From: Clostridia bacterium
GTDB taxonomy: Bacteria; Bacillota; Clostridia; Christensenellales; Pumilibacteraceae
Assembly: GCA_017623455.1 (NCBI GenBank)
Contig: JAGAPA010000006.1
Coordinates: 1-60,542, forward strand
Direction of reading: 5' to 3'
Length of the DNA stretch: 60,542 nt
The notes under the pieces were generated by a model that saw nothing but the letters and a program-made list of their open reading frames with translations, was not told the origin of the DNA and ran no database searches. Made by a program: the position numbers and the translations under genes. This document shows, in pieces, positions 1-7,932 of this stretch; the stretch's first letter is position 1; each line of letters begins with the position of its first letter.

Positions 1-286
1 AACAATAATGGGATGCAACGTCACGTTACCTTTGTTAAAGTACAATTATCGAGAGTGCGTCTGCGCACCGAGTTAGAGAAAGAAAAATACCGCTCTTGGC
101 AGGGCGCGGTGCGAAGGCGGTGGGCAGACCCACTGTCAATATTAAAAAACCAACGGCAGTTGATTGTTCGCTTTATGGAAGAACAATAATGGGATGCAAC
201 GTCACGTTACCTTTGTTAAAGTACAATTATCGAGAGTGCGTCTGCGCACCGAGTTAGAGAAAGAAAAATACCGCTCTTGGCAGGGC
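1..286. repeat. 105-bp direct repeat in two copies at the left end
   Basis: Bases 1-105 and 182-286 are identical. Each copy contains the palindromic stretch GTGCGTCTGCGCAC and ends in CTCTTGGCAGGGC. The 76-bp spacer (106-181), read on the minus strand, carries ATTGACAGTGGGTCTGCC followed by a CCTTCGCAC motif. Related motifs occur in the tandem repeats near 58150 and 58360. The first copy begins exactly at base 1, so the contig probably ends inside a longer repeat array. The 67-codon reading frame crossing this area (164-367) has no ribosome site and lies inside the repeat, so it is not called as a gene. No other feature is seen up to argS at 376. Confidence 0.85.
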
Positions 287-325
287 ACGTACAAGCCGTA
301 CGTAACCAACAAGAGCGGTATTTTT
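264..325. other. long inverted repeat with nested hairpin beside argS
   Basis: AAAAATACCGCTCTTG at 264-279 is exactly complementary to 310-325. A second perfect arm pair, ACGTAC/GTACGT (287-292 and 298-303), lies in the loop. On the plus strand the 3' arm ends in five Ts. It lies about 50 bp beyond the argS stop codon, so it may end transcripts in either direction. The left arm is part of the 105-bp repeat. Confidence 0.6.
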
Positions 326-375
326 ATGCACTATAACGAAGTATTTAACCCGTTTGGGATCAAATAAGCCGTTTT

Positions 376-2055
376 TTACATTTTATTAGGAGCATCGATC
401 AATATAAGCCCCAAACCGTTTTTAAGAGCATCGGCAACGTACTTAGTAAAGAGAACTCTTGTGTACGTTACGTTCTTGTCGTCTACTACGATTCTGTTTT
501 CTAAATAGAACTTGTTATAAGCCTTGGCGAGCGAAATGAGGTAGTGAGAAATTATGCTGGGTTCATACTTTTCGCCTGCCTCTATAACGGTTGCATCGTA
601 CTCGTTGAGGAGCTTTATTACCTCGTAAGCGGAAGAACTGTCGAGCGCGGAAAGATCGAACTTACCCTCTACTTCCCCTGCTTTTCTTATAACCGAACGA
701 CATCTTGCGTGCGTATACTGAAGATACGGTCCCGTTTCGCCCTCAAAGGAAAGCGCCTTGTCGTACGAGAACACCAAGTCCTTGATTCTTGCGGAAGAGA
801 GCGCGTAGAAAATAACTGCACCAACGCCCACCTTTTCGGCTACACCGTCCTCTTCGTCCGTATTCTTTTCTTTCATTACCGCCTTAACTTTTTCAACCGA
901 AGTGTTAAGCACGTCTTCCAAGAACACCACGTTACCCTCACGCGTAGAAAGTGTCATTCCCTCTAAGCTTACCATTCCAAAAGGCACGTGCACGAGTTTT
1001 TCCGCCCAATCGTAACCCATAAGTTCCACAACCTTGAACACCTGCTTAAAGTGCAAATTTTGCTGATACGCAACAACGTATAAGCACTTATCAAAGTCGT
1101 AGGTCTGCTTTCTATAAAAGGCTGCGGCAAGGTCACGGGTTGCGTAAAGCGTTGCTCCGTCCTTTTTGAGGATAAGACAAGGTGCCATATTATACTCGTC
1201 GAGATTTACCACCTTCGCTCCCTCGGACTCTACGAGCAAATTCTTAGCGTTAAGCTCGTCGATAACGGGTTGCATTTTATCGTTATAAAAGCTTTCGCCG
1301 GCATAGGAGTCAAACTTGATTCCCAGCTTATCGTAGACCTTATTAACTTCCTTTAAGGTGATAGTCTTAAACTTTTCAAAGATTGCAAGAGCCTCCTCGT
1401 TGCCCTCTTCTATCTGCTTAAACCAATATCTGCCCTCTTCGTTCAAACTCTCGTCATTTTCCGCTTCCTTGTGAAAACGCACGTACAAGTCCAAAAGCGC
1501 CTTTATGGTACGCTTTTCGATATCCTCATCGTTACCCCACTTTTTGTAAGCAACGATAAGTTTTCCAAACTGCGTTCCCCAATCCCCCAAGTGATTGATA
1601 CCCACAGTCTTATAGCCGAGGTACTTATAAATACGGTACAACGAGCCTCCGATAACCGTTGTGAGAAGATGTCCGATATGGAAAGGCTTTGCGATATTAA
1701 TGGACGAATAGTCTATACAAACCGTTTTTCCATTGCTCTCAAAAGGCTTATACTCTTCGCCCTTTTGCGCGATTTCGCCCAATACGTATTCGCTTATCTT
1801 GGTTCTGTTTAGGAAAAAGTTGAGATATCCGCTTACCGATTCGGTCTTATCGATATACTCGTTTTCCACAACGCAAGCCTTTATTGTATCGGCAATCATC
1901 ATAGGGCTTTTGCGAAGCGTTTTTGCAAGCTTAAAACAGGGCAAGCACACGTCGCCGTTCTTTTCGTCCACAGAAAGAGTGAGCGCGCAATAAAGCTCGT
2001 CCTCGCTAAGAAGATCTGTTTTTATACTGTTACATACAATTCTTTTTAAGTCCAT
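376..2055 (-). CDS. argS: arginyl-tRNA synthetase
   Basis: Class I aminoacyl-tRNA synthetase that charges tRNA-Arg in the cytoplasm. The protein has about 559 residues, normal for the family. The N-terminal Add-1-like region is followed by the HIGH signature (HIGHLL, residues 126-129) and the KMSKS-equivalent loop LSTREGNV near residue 370. The C-terminal anticodon-binding domain ends in the typical GLGLILIDAPNKM. The ATG at 2055 is chosen because GGAG lies six bases before it; an in-frame TTG four codons upstream is less likely. It starts 15 bp after the ychF stop codon and is probably cotranscribed with ychF. The identification is secure. Confidence 0.97.
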   Translation of the reverse strand: MDLKRIVCNSIKTDLLSEDELYCALTLSVDEKNGDVCLPCFKLAKTLRKSPMMIADTIKACVVENEYIDKTESVSGYLNFFLNRTKISEYVLGEIAQKGEEYKPFESNGKTVCIDYSSINIAKPFHIGHLLTTVIGGSLYRIYKYLGYKTVGINHLGDWGTQFGKLIVAYKKWGNDEDIEKRTIKALLDLYVRFHKEAENDESLNEEGRYWFKQIEEGNEEALAIFEKFKTITLKEVNKVYDKLGIKFDSYAGESFYNDKMQPVIDELNAKNLLVESEGAKVVNLDEYNMAPCLILKKDGATLYATRDLAAAFYRKQTYDFDKCLYVVAYQQNLHFKQVFKVVELMGYDWAEKLVHVPFGMVSLEGMTLSTREGNVVFLEDVLNTSVEKVKAVMKEKNTDEEDGVAEKVGVGAVIFYALSSARIKDLVFSYDKALSFEGETGPYLQYTHARCRSVIRKAGEVEGKFDLSALDSSSAYEVIKLLNEYDATVIEAGEKYEPSIISHYLISLAKAYNKFYLENRIVVDDKNVTYTRVLFTKYVADALKNGLGLILIDAPNKM

Positions 2056-2070
2056 CGTATTCTCCAAAAA

Positions 2071-3165
2071 TTAAACGTTAAATCTGAAAAGCACAACGTC
2101 GCCGTCGCACATAACGTACTCTTTACCTTCGCTTCTTACCTTGCCCTTTTCCTTGGCCTGATTAAATCCGCCAAGCGAGGTAAGATCGTCGTAGGTTACA
2201 ACTTCGGCGCGGATAAATCCCTTCTCAAAATCCGAATGGATTTTTCCTGCAGCTTGCGGTGCTTTAGTACCCTTTTCAATAGTCCAAGCTCTTACTTCCT
2301 TCTCGCCTGCGGTAAGATAGGAAATAAGCCCCAACAATTCGTAACCCGTCTTGATAATACGGTTAAGACCGCTCTCGTTAAGACCAAGCTCTTCGATAAA
2401 CATCTGCTTTTCTTCTACGTCGGTAATGCAAGCAATCTCTTCCTCTATCTTTGCGCAAATGGACAAACACTGAGAGTTTTCCGTCTTTGCATACTCTCTT
2501 ACGCGCTTAACCATATCGTTATCCTCACCGCCAATATCGTCCTCGCCGATATTACAGCAGTAGATCACGGGCTTGGAAGTGAGAAGGAAGAACGTTTCCA
2601 TAAGCTCTTTTTCTTCCTTTTTAAGCTCTAAGGTGCGCAAATTCTTTTCATTGCTAAGATGCTCGTAGAGCTTTTTGAGAAGATCCGCCTCGTCGGCATA
2701 CTGTTTCTCACCCGTCTTTACGAGCTTTTCCGCCTTGTCAAGACGCTTCTTTACAACTTCCATATCCGAAAGTATAAGCTCGAGGTTGATAGTTTCGATA
2801 TCTCTCACAGGATCGATACTTCCGTCTACGTGAATAATGTTGGAATTATTAAAGCATCTTACCACGTGAACAATTGCATCAACCTCTCTAATGTGCGAAA
2901 GGAATTTATTACCCAAGCCCTCGCCTGCGGATGCGCCCTTTACAAGACCTGCGATATCCACAAACTCCAAAACCGCGGGGGTAATCTTTTTCGTGTTATA
3001 CATTTTGCCGAGCACGTCAAGTCGCTCGTCGGGAACTGCCACCACACCCACGTTGGGTTCTATGGTACAGAACGGATAGTTTGCGCACTCTGCGCCTGCC
3101 GAAGTTATTGCATTGAATAACGTGCTTTTTCCTACGTTGGGAAGTCCTACTACGCCTAATTTCAT
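2071..3165 (-). CDS. ychF: redox-regulated ATPase YchF (Obg-like)
   Basis: Universal translation-associated P-loop ATPase of the Obg/OLA1 family. The 364 residues match the usual length. The Walker A GLPNVGKS is at residues 7-14 and is followed by the family stretch [12 protein letters not shown]. The C-terminal TGS-like domain contains [13 protein letters not shown]. In this family NxxE replaces NKxD, giving ATP rather than GTP preference; the equivalent here should be NIGED (inferred from position). An AGAGG ribosome site and a TTGCCA-17-TATAAT promoter lie upstream. argS follows after a short gap, giving a two-gene translation operon. Confidence 0.97.
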   Translation of the reverse strand: MKLGVVGLPNVGKSTLFNAITSAGAECANYPFCTIEPNVGVVAVPDERLDVLGKMYNTKKITPAVLEFVDIAGLVKGASAGEGLGNKFLSHIREVDAIVHVVRCFNNSNIIHVDGSIDPVRDIETINLELILSDMEVVKKRLDKAEKLVKTGEKQYADEADLLKKLYEHLSNEKNLRTLELKKEEKELMETFFLLTSKPVIYCCNIGEDDIGGEDNDMVKRVREYAKTENSQCLSICAKIEEEIACITDVEEKQMFIEELGLNESGLNRIIKTGYELLGLISYLTAGEKEVRAWTIEKGTKAPQAAGKIHSDFEKGFIRAEVVTYDDLTSLGGFNQAKEKGKVRSEGKEYVMCDGDVVLFRFNV

Positions 3166-3199
3166 AATGTTTGCCTCTTTTTATATATTTTTCCTGTTT

Positions 3200-3228
3200 A
3201 TTATATAGTATTTTACAGGTTTTGGCAA
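3200..3228 (-). promoter_or_regulatory. sigma-A-type promoter of ychF-argS
   Basis: On the minus strand TTGCCA (3228-3223) and TATAAT (3205-3200) are separated by 17 bp. The -10 lies about 35 bp before the ychF start codon. Confidence 0.75.
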
Positions 3229-3260
3229 GACAAAAGAGCCCAATGACGCATTATTTTTAC

Positions 3261-3305
3261 AAAAAATAATGGAGTTTAGCCTTTTTTTAGCTAAACCCCA
3301 TTATT
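3261..3305 (-). terminator. terminator after the small exported-protein gene
   Basis: On the minus strand a 16-bp stem, AATAATGGGGTTTAGC paired with GCTAAACTCCATTATT (one G-T pair), is followed by a run of six Ts. It begins directly after the stop codon at 3306 and separates this operon from ychF. Confidence 0.85.
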
Positions 3306-3845
3306 TTATCTGCCAAAAGTCCTTGCAGGCGCAAAGCTTATACCGTTATCCTCCGCCCAGTTTTCGCAAAGCGACTTTAACGCTCTGTCGTACACGTCCT
3401 TTAACGCGTAGTACTCGCTCCATAGCTTAGCGCTTTCCCTTTCGTACTCGTCAAGCTTTTCGCGTATCTCGTACATGTGCTCGAACTTCGCTTCAAGCTG
3501 AGCAAAAACGTCCGCATTTTCAAATACAACTTCTTCTCCGCTCGCACTCTTTATTTTTTGTTTATCCTGCTTTTCTACCTTTACAATTATCCCTGCAAGC
3601 GGTCCACGTTCTCTTACAAACTCTTTTTCTTTCTCTTCCAAGGTCATAATGCCCGCATTTTTATCGGTTTTGTCACGTTTTTCCGCATACGTATCACACT
3701 TTTCCTTACATTCTGCCTCATAATCGGCAACAATCTCATACCTGCACGGCATCTCTTGTTCCGCTATTACAGGCTCGGCTTTTGCGTCTTGAAAAGCTGA
3801 ACAAACGAGCGTGGGAACAAGCAGAACGTTTAGTAATTTTATCAT
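3306..3845 (-). CDS. small exported protein of unknown function
   Basis: No family was recognised. The 179-residue product starts with a short hydrophobic segment (LLNVLLVPTLVCSAF) followed by AKA-E, a plausible signal peptidase I site, so it is probably secreted. The rest is charged and rich in Glu and Lys, with a likely coiled coil at about residues 115-165 (FEHMYEIREKLDEYERES). ATG 3845 is preferred over a GTG three codons upstream because GGAGG lies eight bases before it. The gene follows rnr after 66 bp, and its ribosome site lies in a predicted hairpin. An envelope-associated role is only a guess. Confidence 0.6.
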   Translation of the reverse strand: MIKLLNVLLVPTLVCSAFQDAKAEPVIAEQEMPCRYEIVADYEAECKEKCDTYAEKRDKTDKNAGIMTLEEKEKEFVRERGPLAGIIVKVEKQDKQKIKSASGEEVVFENADVFAQLEAKFEHMYEIREKLDEYERESAKLWSEYYALKDVYDRALKSLCENWAEDNGISFAPARTFGR

Positions 3846-3852
3846 AAAAAAC

Positions 3853-3889
3853 ACCTCCGTAAAAACGTTTTATACGTCCTTACGAAGGT
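3853..3889 (-). promoter_or_regulatory. hairpin covering the ribosome site of the exported-protein gene
   Basis: In the minus-strand RNA, ACCTTCGTAA pairs with TTACGGAGGT (one G-U pair) and an inner ACGT/ACGT stem extends it. The 3' arm contains the GGAGG Shine-Dalgarno sequence of the gene starting at 3845, so folding would block initiation. There is no T-run, so this does not look like a terminator. Confidence 0.6.
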
Positions 3890-3911
3890 ATTATTTGCCT
3901 TTTTTCTCTTT

Positions 3912-5855
3912 TTATTCGCCTTTTACAAACGTGAAAGCAATCTTATCCGAAGCAATGCTATCCACTTTTATGCGCACTCTATCGCCTATACGGTAGCGAA
4001 CAGAACCACACGAAAGAGTCATAAGCTTTTCATTGTACACGAAATTACCGTCCATACTCTCTGCCTTTACCATACCCTCAACGCTGTTATCAAGCTCCAC
4101 GAACACTCCTCTGTCCGTAACACCGCTAACCGTTCCGTCGTACTCGTTACCAATCTTATCCGCCATAAACTTAGCCTTAAGCAAATCGTCCACTTTTCTC
4201 TCCGCCTCTTCCGCAATCTTTTCGCGAGCGGAAGAAATAAGGGAAATTGACTTAACTCTATCCTTATACGCAGACAAAGAATTTCCGCAGAGCGCATCTT
4301 TGATAATGCGATGAATTGCAAGGTCGGGGTATCTTCTTATAGGTGAAGTAAAGTGACAGTAGAATTTTTTCGCAAGTCCGAAATGTCCTTTACAGTCGGG
4401 GCGGTAGTCCGCCTTGGACATGGAACGGAGTGCCACTCTACTTACCACGCCCTTTAAGTTTTCCTCGGTATCCGACAAGAGCTTGCTATAGTCCATAGGC
4501 TGTGGTTCGTCGGTAAACTTTACGCCGAGCGATTGCAAAAACTCATTGATAGCGCTTACTTTTTCAGGTGGAGGCGCTTCGTGAACACGGTACACGAACG
4601 GTGCTCTTTGAAGAGCAAACTTTCTTGCCACCGTTTCGTTTGTTACGAGCATAAACTCTTCTATTATACCGTGAGATACAAGCCTTTCAAGCGCGTGTAT
4701 TCCCACAACGTTCTTGTCTTTATCAAAATCGAACTCGGTTTCGGTAAGCTCGAACTCTACCGAACCTTTATCAAGACGCTTTTGTTTAAGTATAGAAGCA
4801 AGCTCGTTTGCGTCTTTGAGCATAGGAATGAGGAATTTATAAATTGCGCAAAGCTCCTTATCGCCGTCCAAAATTTTAGCAACCTTGCTATAGGTCATAC
4901 GCGCTTTGGACTTGATAACACCCTCGCATATCTTATAATCGTAAACGTTGCCCTCGGTATCAATTTTCATGCACACAGACAAAGTTAAACGCTCCACGCC
5001 CTCGTTAAGCGAGCAAATGCCGTTAGAAAGCTTTTCGGGAAGCATGGGAATAACACGGTCGGCAAAGTATACGCTCGTTGCGCGCTTTAACGCTTCTTTA
5101 TCAATCTTTCCGTCCATTTTTACGTAGTGCGCAACGTCAGCAATATGCACGTCAAGTTCAAAGCCGTACTCATTTTTTCTTACGCAGATAGCGTCGTCAA
5201 AGTCCTTACTGTGATCCCCGTCTATGGTGATAACGAGATCGGAAGTAAAATCTGCCCTGCCCTGTTTTTCACTCTCTGTTACCTTGTCGGGAATACTGTC
5301 CGCATTTTCAAGCACGTGCCGTGGGAACTTTTCAGGAAGCTGATACGAACGGATAATGGACAGAATATCCACGTCCGTTATTCCCTCTTTGCCCAGCCTT
5401 TCGGTAATAATACAAAACGCAGGATCGGGAAGAAGACGTGCTACTACCCTATCGTCCTCGTCGTACTCCACGCTGTCGGAAGGAATAATGGCGATTGATT
5501 TGGGCATACCACGCTCTATGGGCAAGCAATATCCGTACTTGATAACACCCACAAAGTACTCCTTGGTGCGCTCTATAATCTTGACTACTTTACCCTCTCC
5601 GTTTCCCTTTTCTTGCGAGATCTTTCTTACAACAACCCTATCGCCGTGAATTGCGCCGTGAAGATCGTCCTCACCGATAAAAATATCACCGCTCTTGTCA
5701 TCGGGCTCGAAAAACGCGTAACTCTTGCCCGTACCAATAATCTTGCCTTCCATATCAAACTTATTATTTTTGGCAATTCCTATTCTGCTTTTTGCGGTTT
5801 TGGGCTGCTGATGTTTCTGATGTATCTGATGTTTTTGTTTGTTTTTACGTTTCAT
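3912..5855 (-). CDS. rnr: ribonuclease R family 3'-5' exoribonuclease
   Basis: Processive hydrolytic exoribonuclease of the RNase II/R superfamily, acting on structured RNA in the cytoplasm. It starts with a basic Lys/His/Gln-rich tail, followed by a cold-shock-like OB domain (GDIFIGEDDLHGAIHGDRVVV). The RNB catalytic domain contains the acidic signature DGDHSKDFDDAI and VHIADVAHYV, then FADRVIPMLP. An S1 domain follows (YDGTVSGVTDRGVFVEL). At 647 residues it is shorter than most RNase R proteins (700-800), mainly at the N-terminus. An AAAGAGG ribosome site precedes ATG 5855. secG lies upstream, the usual Firmicutes neighbour. Confidence 0.93.
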   Translation of the reverse strand: MKRKNKQKHQIHQKHQQPKTAKSRIGIAKNNKFDMEGKIIGTGKSYAFFEPDDKSGDIFIGEDDLHGAIHGDRVVVRKISQEKGNGEGKVVKIIERTKEYFVGVIKYGYCLPIERGMPKSIAIIPSDSVEYDEDDRVVARLLPDPAFCIITERLGKEGITDVDILSIIRSYQLPEKFPRHVLENADSIPDKVTESEKQGRADFTSDLVITIDGDHSKDFDDAICVRKNEYGFELDVHIADVAHYVKMDGKIDKEALKRATSVYFADRVIPMLPEKLSNGICSLNEGVERLTLSVCMKIDTEGNVYDYKICEGVIKSKARMTYSKVAKILDGDKELCAIYKFLIPMLKDANELASILKQKRLDKGSVEFELTETEFDFDKDKNVVGIHALERLVSHGIIEEFMLVTNETVARKFALQRAPFVYRVHEAPPPEKVSAINEFLQSLGVKFTDEPQPMDYSKLLSDTEENLKGVVSRVALRSMSKADYRPDCKGHFGLAKKFYCHFTSPIRRYPDLAIHRIIKDALCGNSLSAYKDRVKSISLISSAREKIAEEAERKVDDLLKAKFMADKIGNEYDGTVSGVTDRGVFVELDNSVEGMVKAESMDGNFVYNEKLMTLSCGSVRYRIGDRVRIKVDSIASDKIAFTFVKGE

Positions 5856-5968
5856 TAAAACCTCTTTAAATAATAGACTATATCACAACAAACGGTTGAA
5901 AAATATTACTTACTGTTGCGACTGAGCCTTAATAATAAATATTTTTCATTGCTCGTCCTTTTGCGCGC

Positions 5969-6003
5969 TAAAAAAAGAGATGACCGTTTTTGTAGTCATC
6001 TCT
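5969..6003 (-). terminator. terminator between secG and rnr
   Basis: On the minus strand AGAGATGAC and GTCATCTCT (arms at 6003-5995 and 5984-5976) enclose a 10-base loop and are followed by a T-run. It separates secG from rnr, so rnr depends on read-through or on a promoter of its own. Confidence 0.8.
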
Positions 6004-6016
6004 CGTTTTTCTGTAA

Positions 6017-6334
6017 TTATGCAACCTGTCTTCCGGAAATAATAAGGGTAATGAAGAACAATACCGCGGTAACTGCAATAGCAATTGCAAGAATAACGGT
6101 AAGCTTACGCAAAAAGCCCTCTAAAGTGTAAGACTTGTTTTTTCCGTAATAGGTTTCGCTCTGTCCCGTAATAGGATTTACGCCGTTTCCGCTTGCACTG
6201 GGCTGAATAATAACGGTTACGATAAGCGCAAGACACATAAGTACGATGATAACTGCCAAAACTATTCTGATAATGGGGAAGGATACCGCGATCCACTCGG
6301 GTATAGCTTCTGCACCCAACAAATTAATATACAT
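6017..6334 (-). CDS. secG: preprotein translocase subunit SecG
   Basis: Small membrane subunit of the SecYEG translocon, which speeds protein export. The 105 residues carry two hydrophobic segments (about residues 22-45 and 78-100). Between them is the loop motif NPITGQSETYYGKNKSYTLEG, which is diagnostic of SecG. The protein is slightly longer than typical Firmicutes SecG. The ribosome site AGGAG is well spaced, and a TTGCAT-17-TATAAT promoter lies upstream. The order secG then rnr is conserved in Firmicutes. Confidence 0.95.
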   Translation of the reverse strand: MYINLLGAEAIPEWIAVSFPIIRIVLAVIIVLMCLALIVTVIIQPSASGNGVNPITGQSETYYGKNKSYTLEGFLRKLTVILAIAIAVTAVLFFITLIISGRQVA

Positions 6335-6367
6335 AATATAATCTCCTCTCTTTCGATTAGCCTACTT

Positions 6368-6396
6368 ATTATAGCATAGCAAAACCGTTTATGCAA
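6368..6396 (-). promoter_or_regulatory. promoter of secG
   Basis: Minus-strand TTGCAT (6396-6391) and TATAAT (6373-6368) are separated by 17 bp. The -10 lies 33 bp before the secG start codon. Confidence 0.75.
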
Positions 6397-6499
6397 GCAT
6401 TTTGCCCTCGATTTTTGCAAAAATTAGTCCGTTTCTTGCTATTTTGCCCAAATTCTCCTATCTCTTTAGGCTATCAGCCCCAATTTTTGGTTCGCACTC

Positions 6500-6528
6500 T
6501 TGACAGTATGGGGTTTTAGTGGTACAAT
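6500..6528 (+). promoter_or_regulatory. promoter of the DUF1934/MBL operon, with no room for a leader
   Basis: TTGACA (6500-6505) and TACAAT (6523-6528) are 17 bp apart. The ATG at 6535 begins seven bases after the -10 element, where the transcription start is expected. The predicted mRNA therefore begins at or next to the start codon. Confidence 0.8.
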
Positions 6529-6534
6529 ATACGC

Positions 6535-6912
6535 ATGAGATACGATACTGACATTTATTACTCCACACAGGGCAATCCGTATGAAAAAGCAAGTGGCTAC
6601 GTTGTTGACGAGGGCACGGTTTTTCGTATTGGCTTTTCTTGCGAAGAGTACGGCTTTGAAGTAAAAAACGATAACGGAAAAATAAGCGTAATAAGAACGG
6701 GCGAGCAGTCTTATACCATTCCGCTCACCTCTCTTCCGTCCGCGTTCTTTATTAATACGCCGTACGGAAGCTTGCGCTACGAAACAAAGCTTCTTTCCTA
6801 CTCGTGCGAAAAAAAGACTAATTCCTACACTGTTTCGCTAAGCTATATGCTCACCGACAGTAGCGGACACTCTCAAAAAAACACACTAAAACTAAGGGGG
6901 ATGATCAAATGA
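6535..6912 (+). CDS. DUF1934-like (YwiB family) beta-barrel protein
   Basis: The 125-residue product resembles the DUF1934/YwiB family, a small calycin-like beta-barrel of unknown function. Visible family features are the IRTGEQSYTIPL strand, the INTPYGSLRYETKLLSY segment (family pattern: TPFG followed by a beta strand) and the closing YTVSLSYMLTDSSG. In Bacillus ywiB lies next to argS; here argS is about 4.5 kb away. There is no Shine-Dalgarno sequence and the promoter -10 is only seven bases before ATG, so translation is probably leaderless. The stop codon overlaps the next start (ATGA), implying coupling to the MBL gene. Family assignment is moderately sure. Confidence 0.6.
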   Translation: MRYDTDIYYSTQGNPYEKASGYVVDEGTVFRIGFSCEEYGFEVKNDNGKISVIRTGEQSYTIPLTSLPSAFFINTPYGSLRYETKLLSYSCEKKTNSYTVSLSYMLTDSSGHSQKNTLKLRGMIK

Positions 6913-7523
6913 AAATAACTTACTTCGGACACTCGTGCTTTAAGGTGGAAACGCAAAACCTCTCCGTCCTCTTCGACCCGTTTGCTGATATCGGCTATGA
7001 CGTAAAACAAACGAGCGCAGACGTTGTTGTTTGCTCGCACGACCACTTCGATCACAACGCAACCCACCGCATAAAAGCCAACCGTATAATAAGCGATATC
7101 GTAAGCGAGGAGATTGGCGGAGTTAAGATTGAAACGTTGCTTTCGTACCACGATGAAGTAAAGGGTGCAAAGCGCGGAATCAACCGTATCTGCAAGCTTA
7201 CCGCGGAGGGCAAAACAATAGTTCATCTTGGCGATTTGGGCGATTTTGACGATAACGTATCCGACTTTATTGCACACGCCGATGTTCTTCTTATCCCCGT
7301 GGGCGGAACGTATACCATAGACGCAAATCAGGCAAAGGACGTTATTTTTATCACCGAACCTGCCTCCGTTATCCCCATGCATTACAAGAGCGCGGATAGT
7401 AAAATCAATATCTCCTCGCTCCACACTTTCACCTCACTCTTTGATAAAATCAGCTACCTTCCCTCCACCGTAGACGTTGCCTCGCTAAAAGACGGCATAA
7501 ACGTAATGGAAATAGAGAAATAA
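6909..7523 (+). CDS. MBL-fold metal-dependent hydrolase (UlaG-like)
   Basis: Metallo-beta-lactamase-fold protein of 204 residues. The metal site motif HxHxDH is present as SHDHFDHN (around residues 45-52). A downstream metal-ligand Asp is likely in HLGDLGDFDD, and the final His in IPMHYKS. The opening MKITYFGHSCFKVE is typical of the UPF0173/UlaG-like group. The substrate cannot be told from sequence; relatives include lactonases and phosphodiesterases. It is the second gene of a two-gene operon, overlaps the preceding stop codon, and is followed by a clear terminator. Confidence 0.85.
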   Translation: MKITYFGHSCFKVETQNLSVLFDPFADIGYDVKQTSADVVVCSHDHFDHNATHRIKANRIISDIVSEEIGGVKIETLLSYHDEVKGAKRGINRICKLTAEGKTIVHLGDLGDFDDNVSDFIAHADVLLIPVGGTYTIDANQAKDVIFITEPASVIPMHYKSADSKINISSLHTFTSLFDKISYLPSTVDVASLKDGINVMEIEK

Positions 7524-7529
7524 AACACA

Positions 7530-7569
7530 CCACCGCACTCCCCCAAAAGGGAAGCGCGGTGATTTTTTT
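7530..7569 (+). terminator. terminator of the DUF1934/MBL operon
   Basis: The stem CACCGCACTCCC / GGGAAGCGCGGTG (small internal mismatch) is followed by TTTTTTT, starting seven bases after the MBL stop codon. Confidence 0.85.
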
Positions 7570-7932
7570 ATAGCCTAAAATTTTTTGTCAAATTCTCTCC
7601 ACTTCGATCTGCTAAAATTCTCCCTGTTGGTTATTCGGGCAAATCGGCAGTCGTCTACCTACAGATTGGCTGACGATTGTTGAGGTTTGGCTGAGTGTGG
7701 GATTGTTGTGGCGGTGGGTTATTTTTATCCCCTCCACCACCATGGTGGTCCCCCTCCCCTTGTTATACAAGTGGCGGTTTTAGCGGTCGGTGATTGTTTT
7801 TGGATAAGGTTGTATTTAGTCGATTCGCTATAAAAAACACACTGCAATGTCACGGTTTGCGTGATACGTAGTGTGTTTTCGTTACGTTTTAGTTTTTCGC
7901 TTTTTTCGTGGGTGGCTGTGGGATTAGAAGAT
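7570..7932. other. non-coding region 3' of the first TIR gene
   Basis: No gene is seen. The stretch near 7635-7665 (ATTCGGGCAAATCGGCAG...) resembles 39251-39280 downstream of the second TIR gene. The palindromic CACCACCATGGTGGTCC lies at about 7736-7752. The last 25 bp before the TIR stop codon (GGCTGTGGGATTAGA and onwards) are nearly identical at both TIR loci, so the duplicated segment extends past the coding region. No adenine-rich copy of the TIR 3' end (a template repeat) was found here. Confidence 0.6.
7832..7879 (-). terminator. terminator of the first TIR gene
   Basis: On the minus strand AAAACACACT pairs with AGTGTGTTTT. An inner GTATCACGC/GCGTGATAC-like stem is partly formed, and a T-run follows. 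It lies about 55 bp after the TIR stop codon. Confidence 0.7.

Noticed and set aside
164-367. 67-codon open frame at the left end
   Set aside because: It lies inside the 105-bp repeat, has no ribosome site, and shows no protein-like pattern.
7570-7932. DGR template repeat next to TIR1
   Set aside because: I looked for an A-rich copy of the WWLRSPG...VRPALW segment on both strands here and at 39139-39642 and saw none. No reverse transcriptase gene is in the window.
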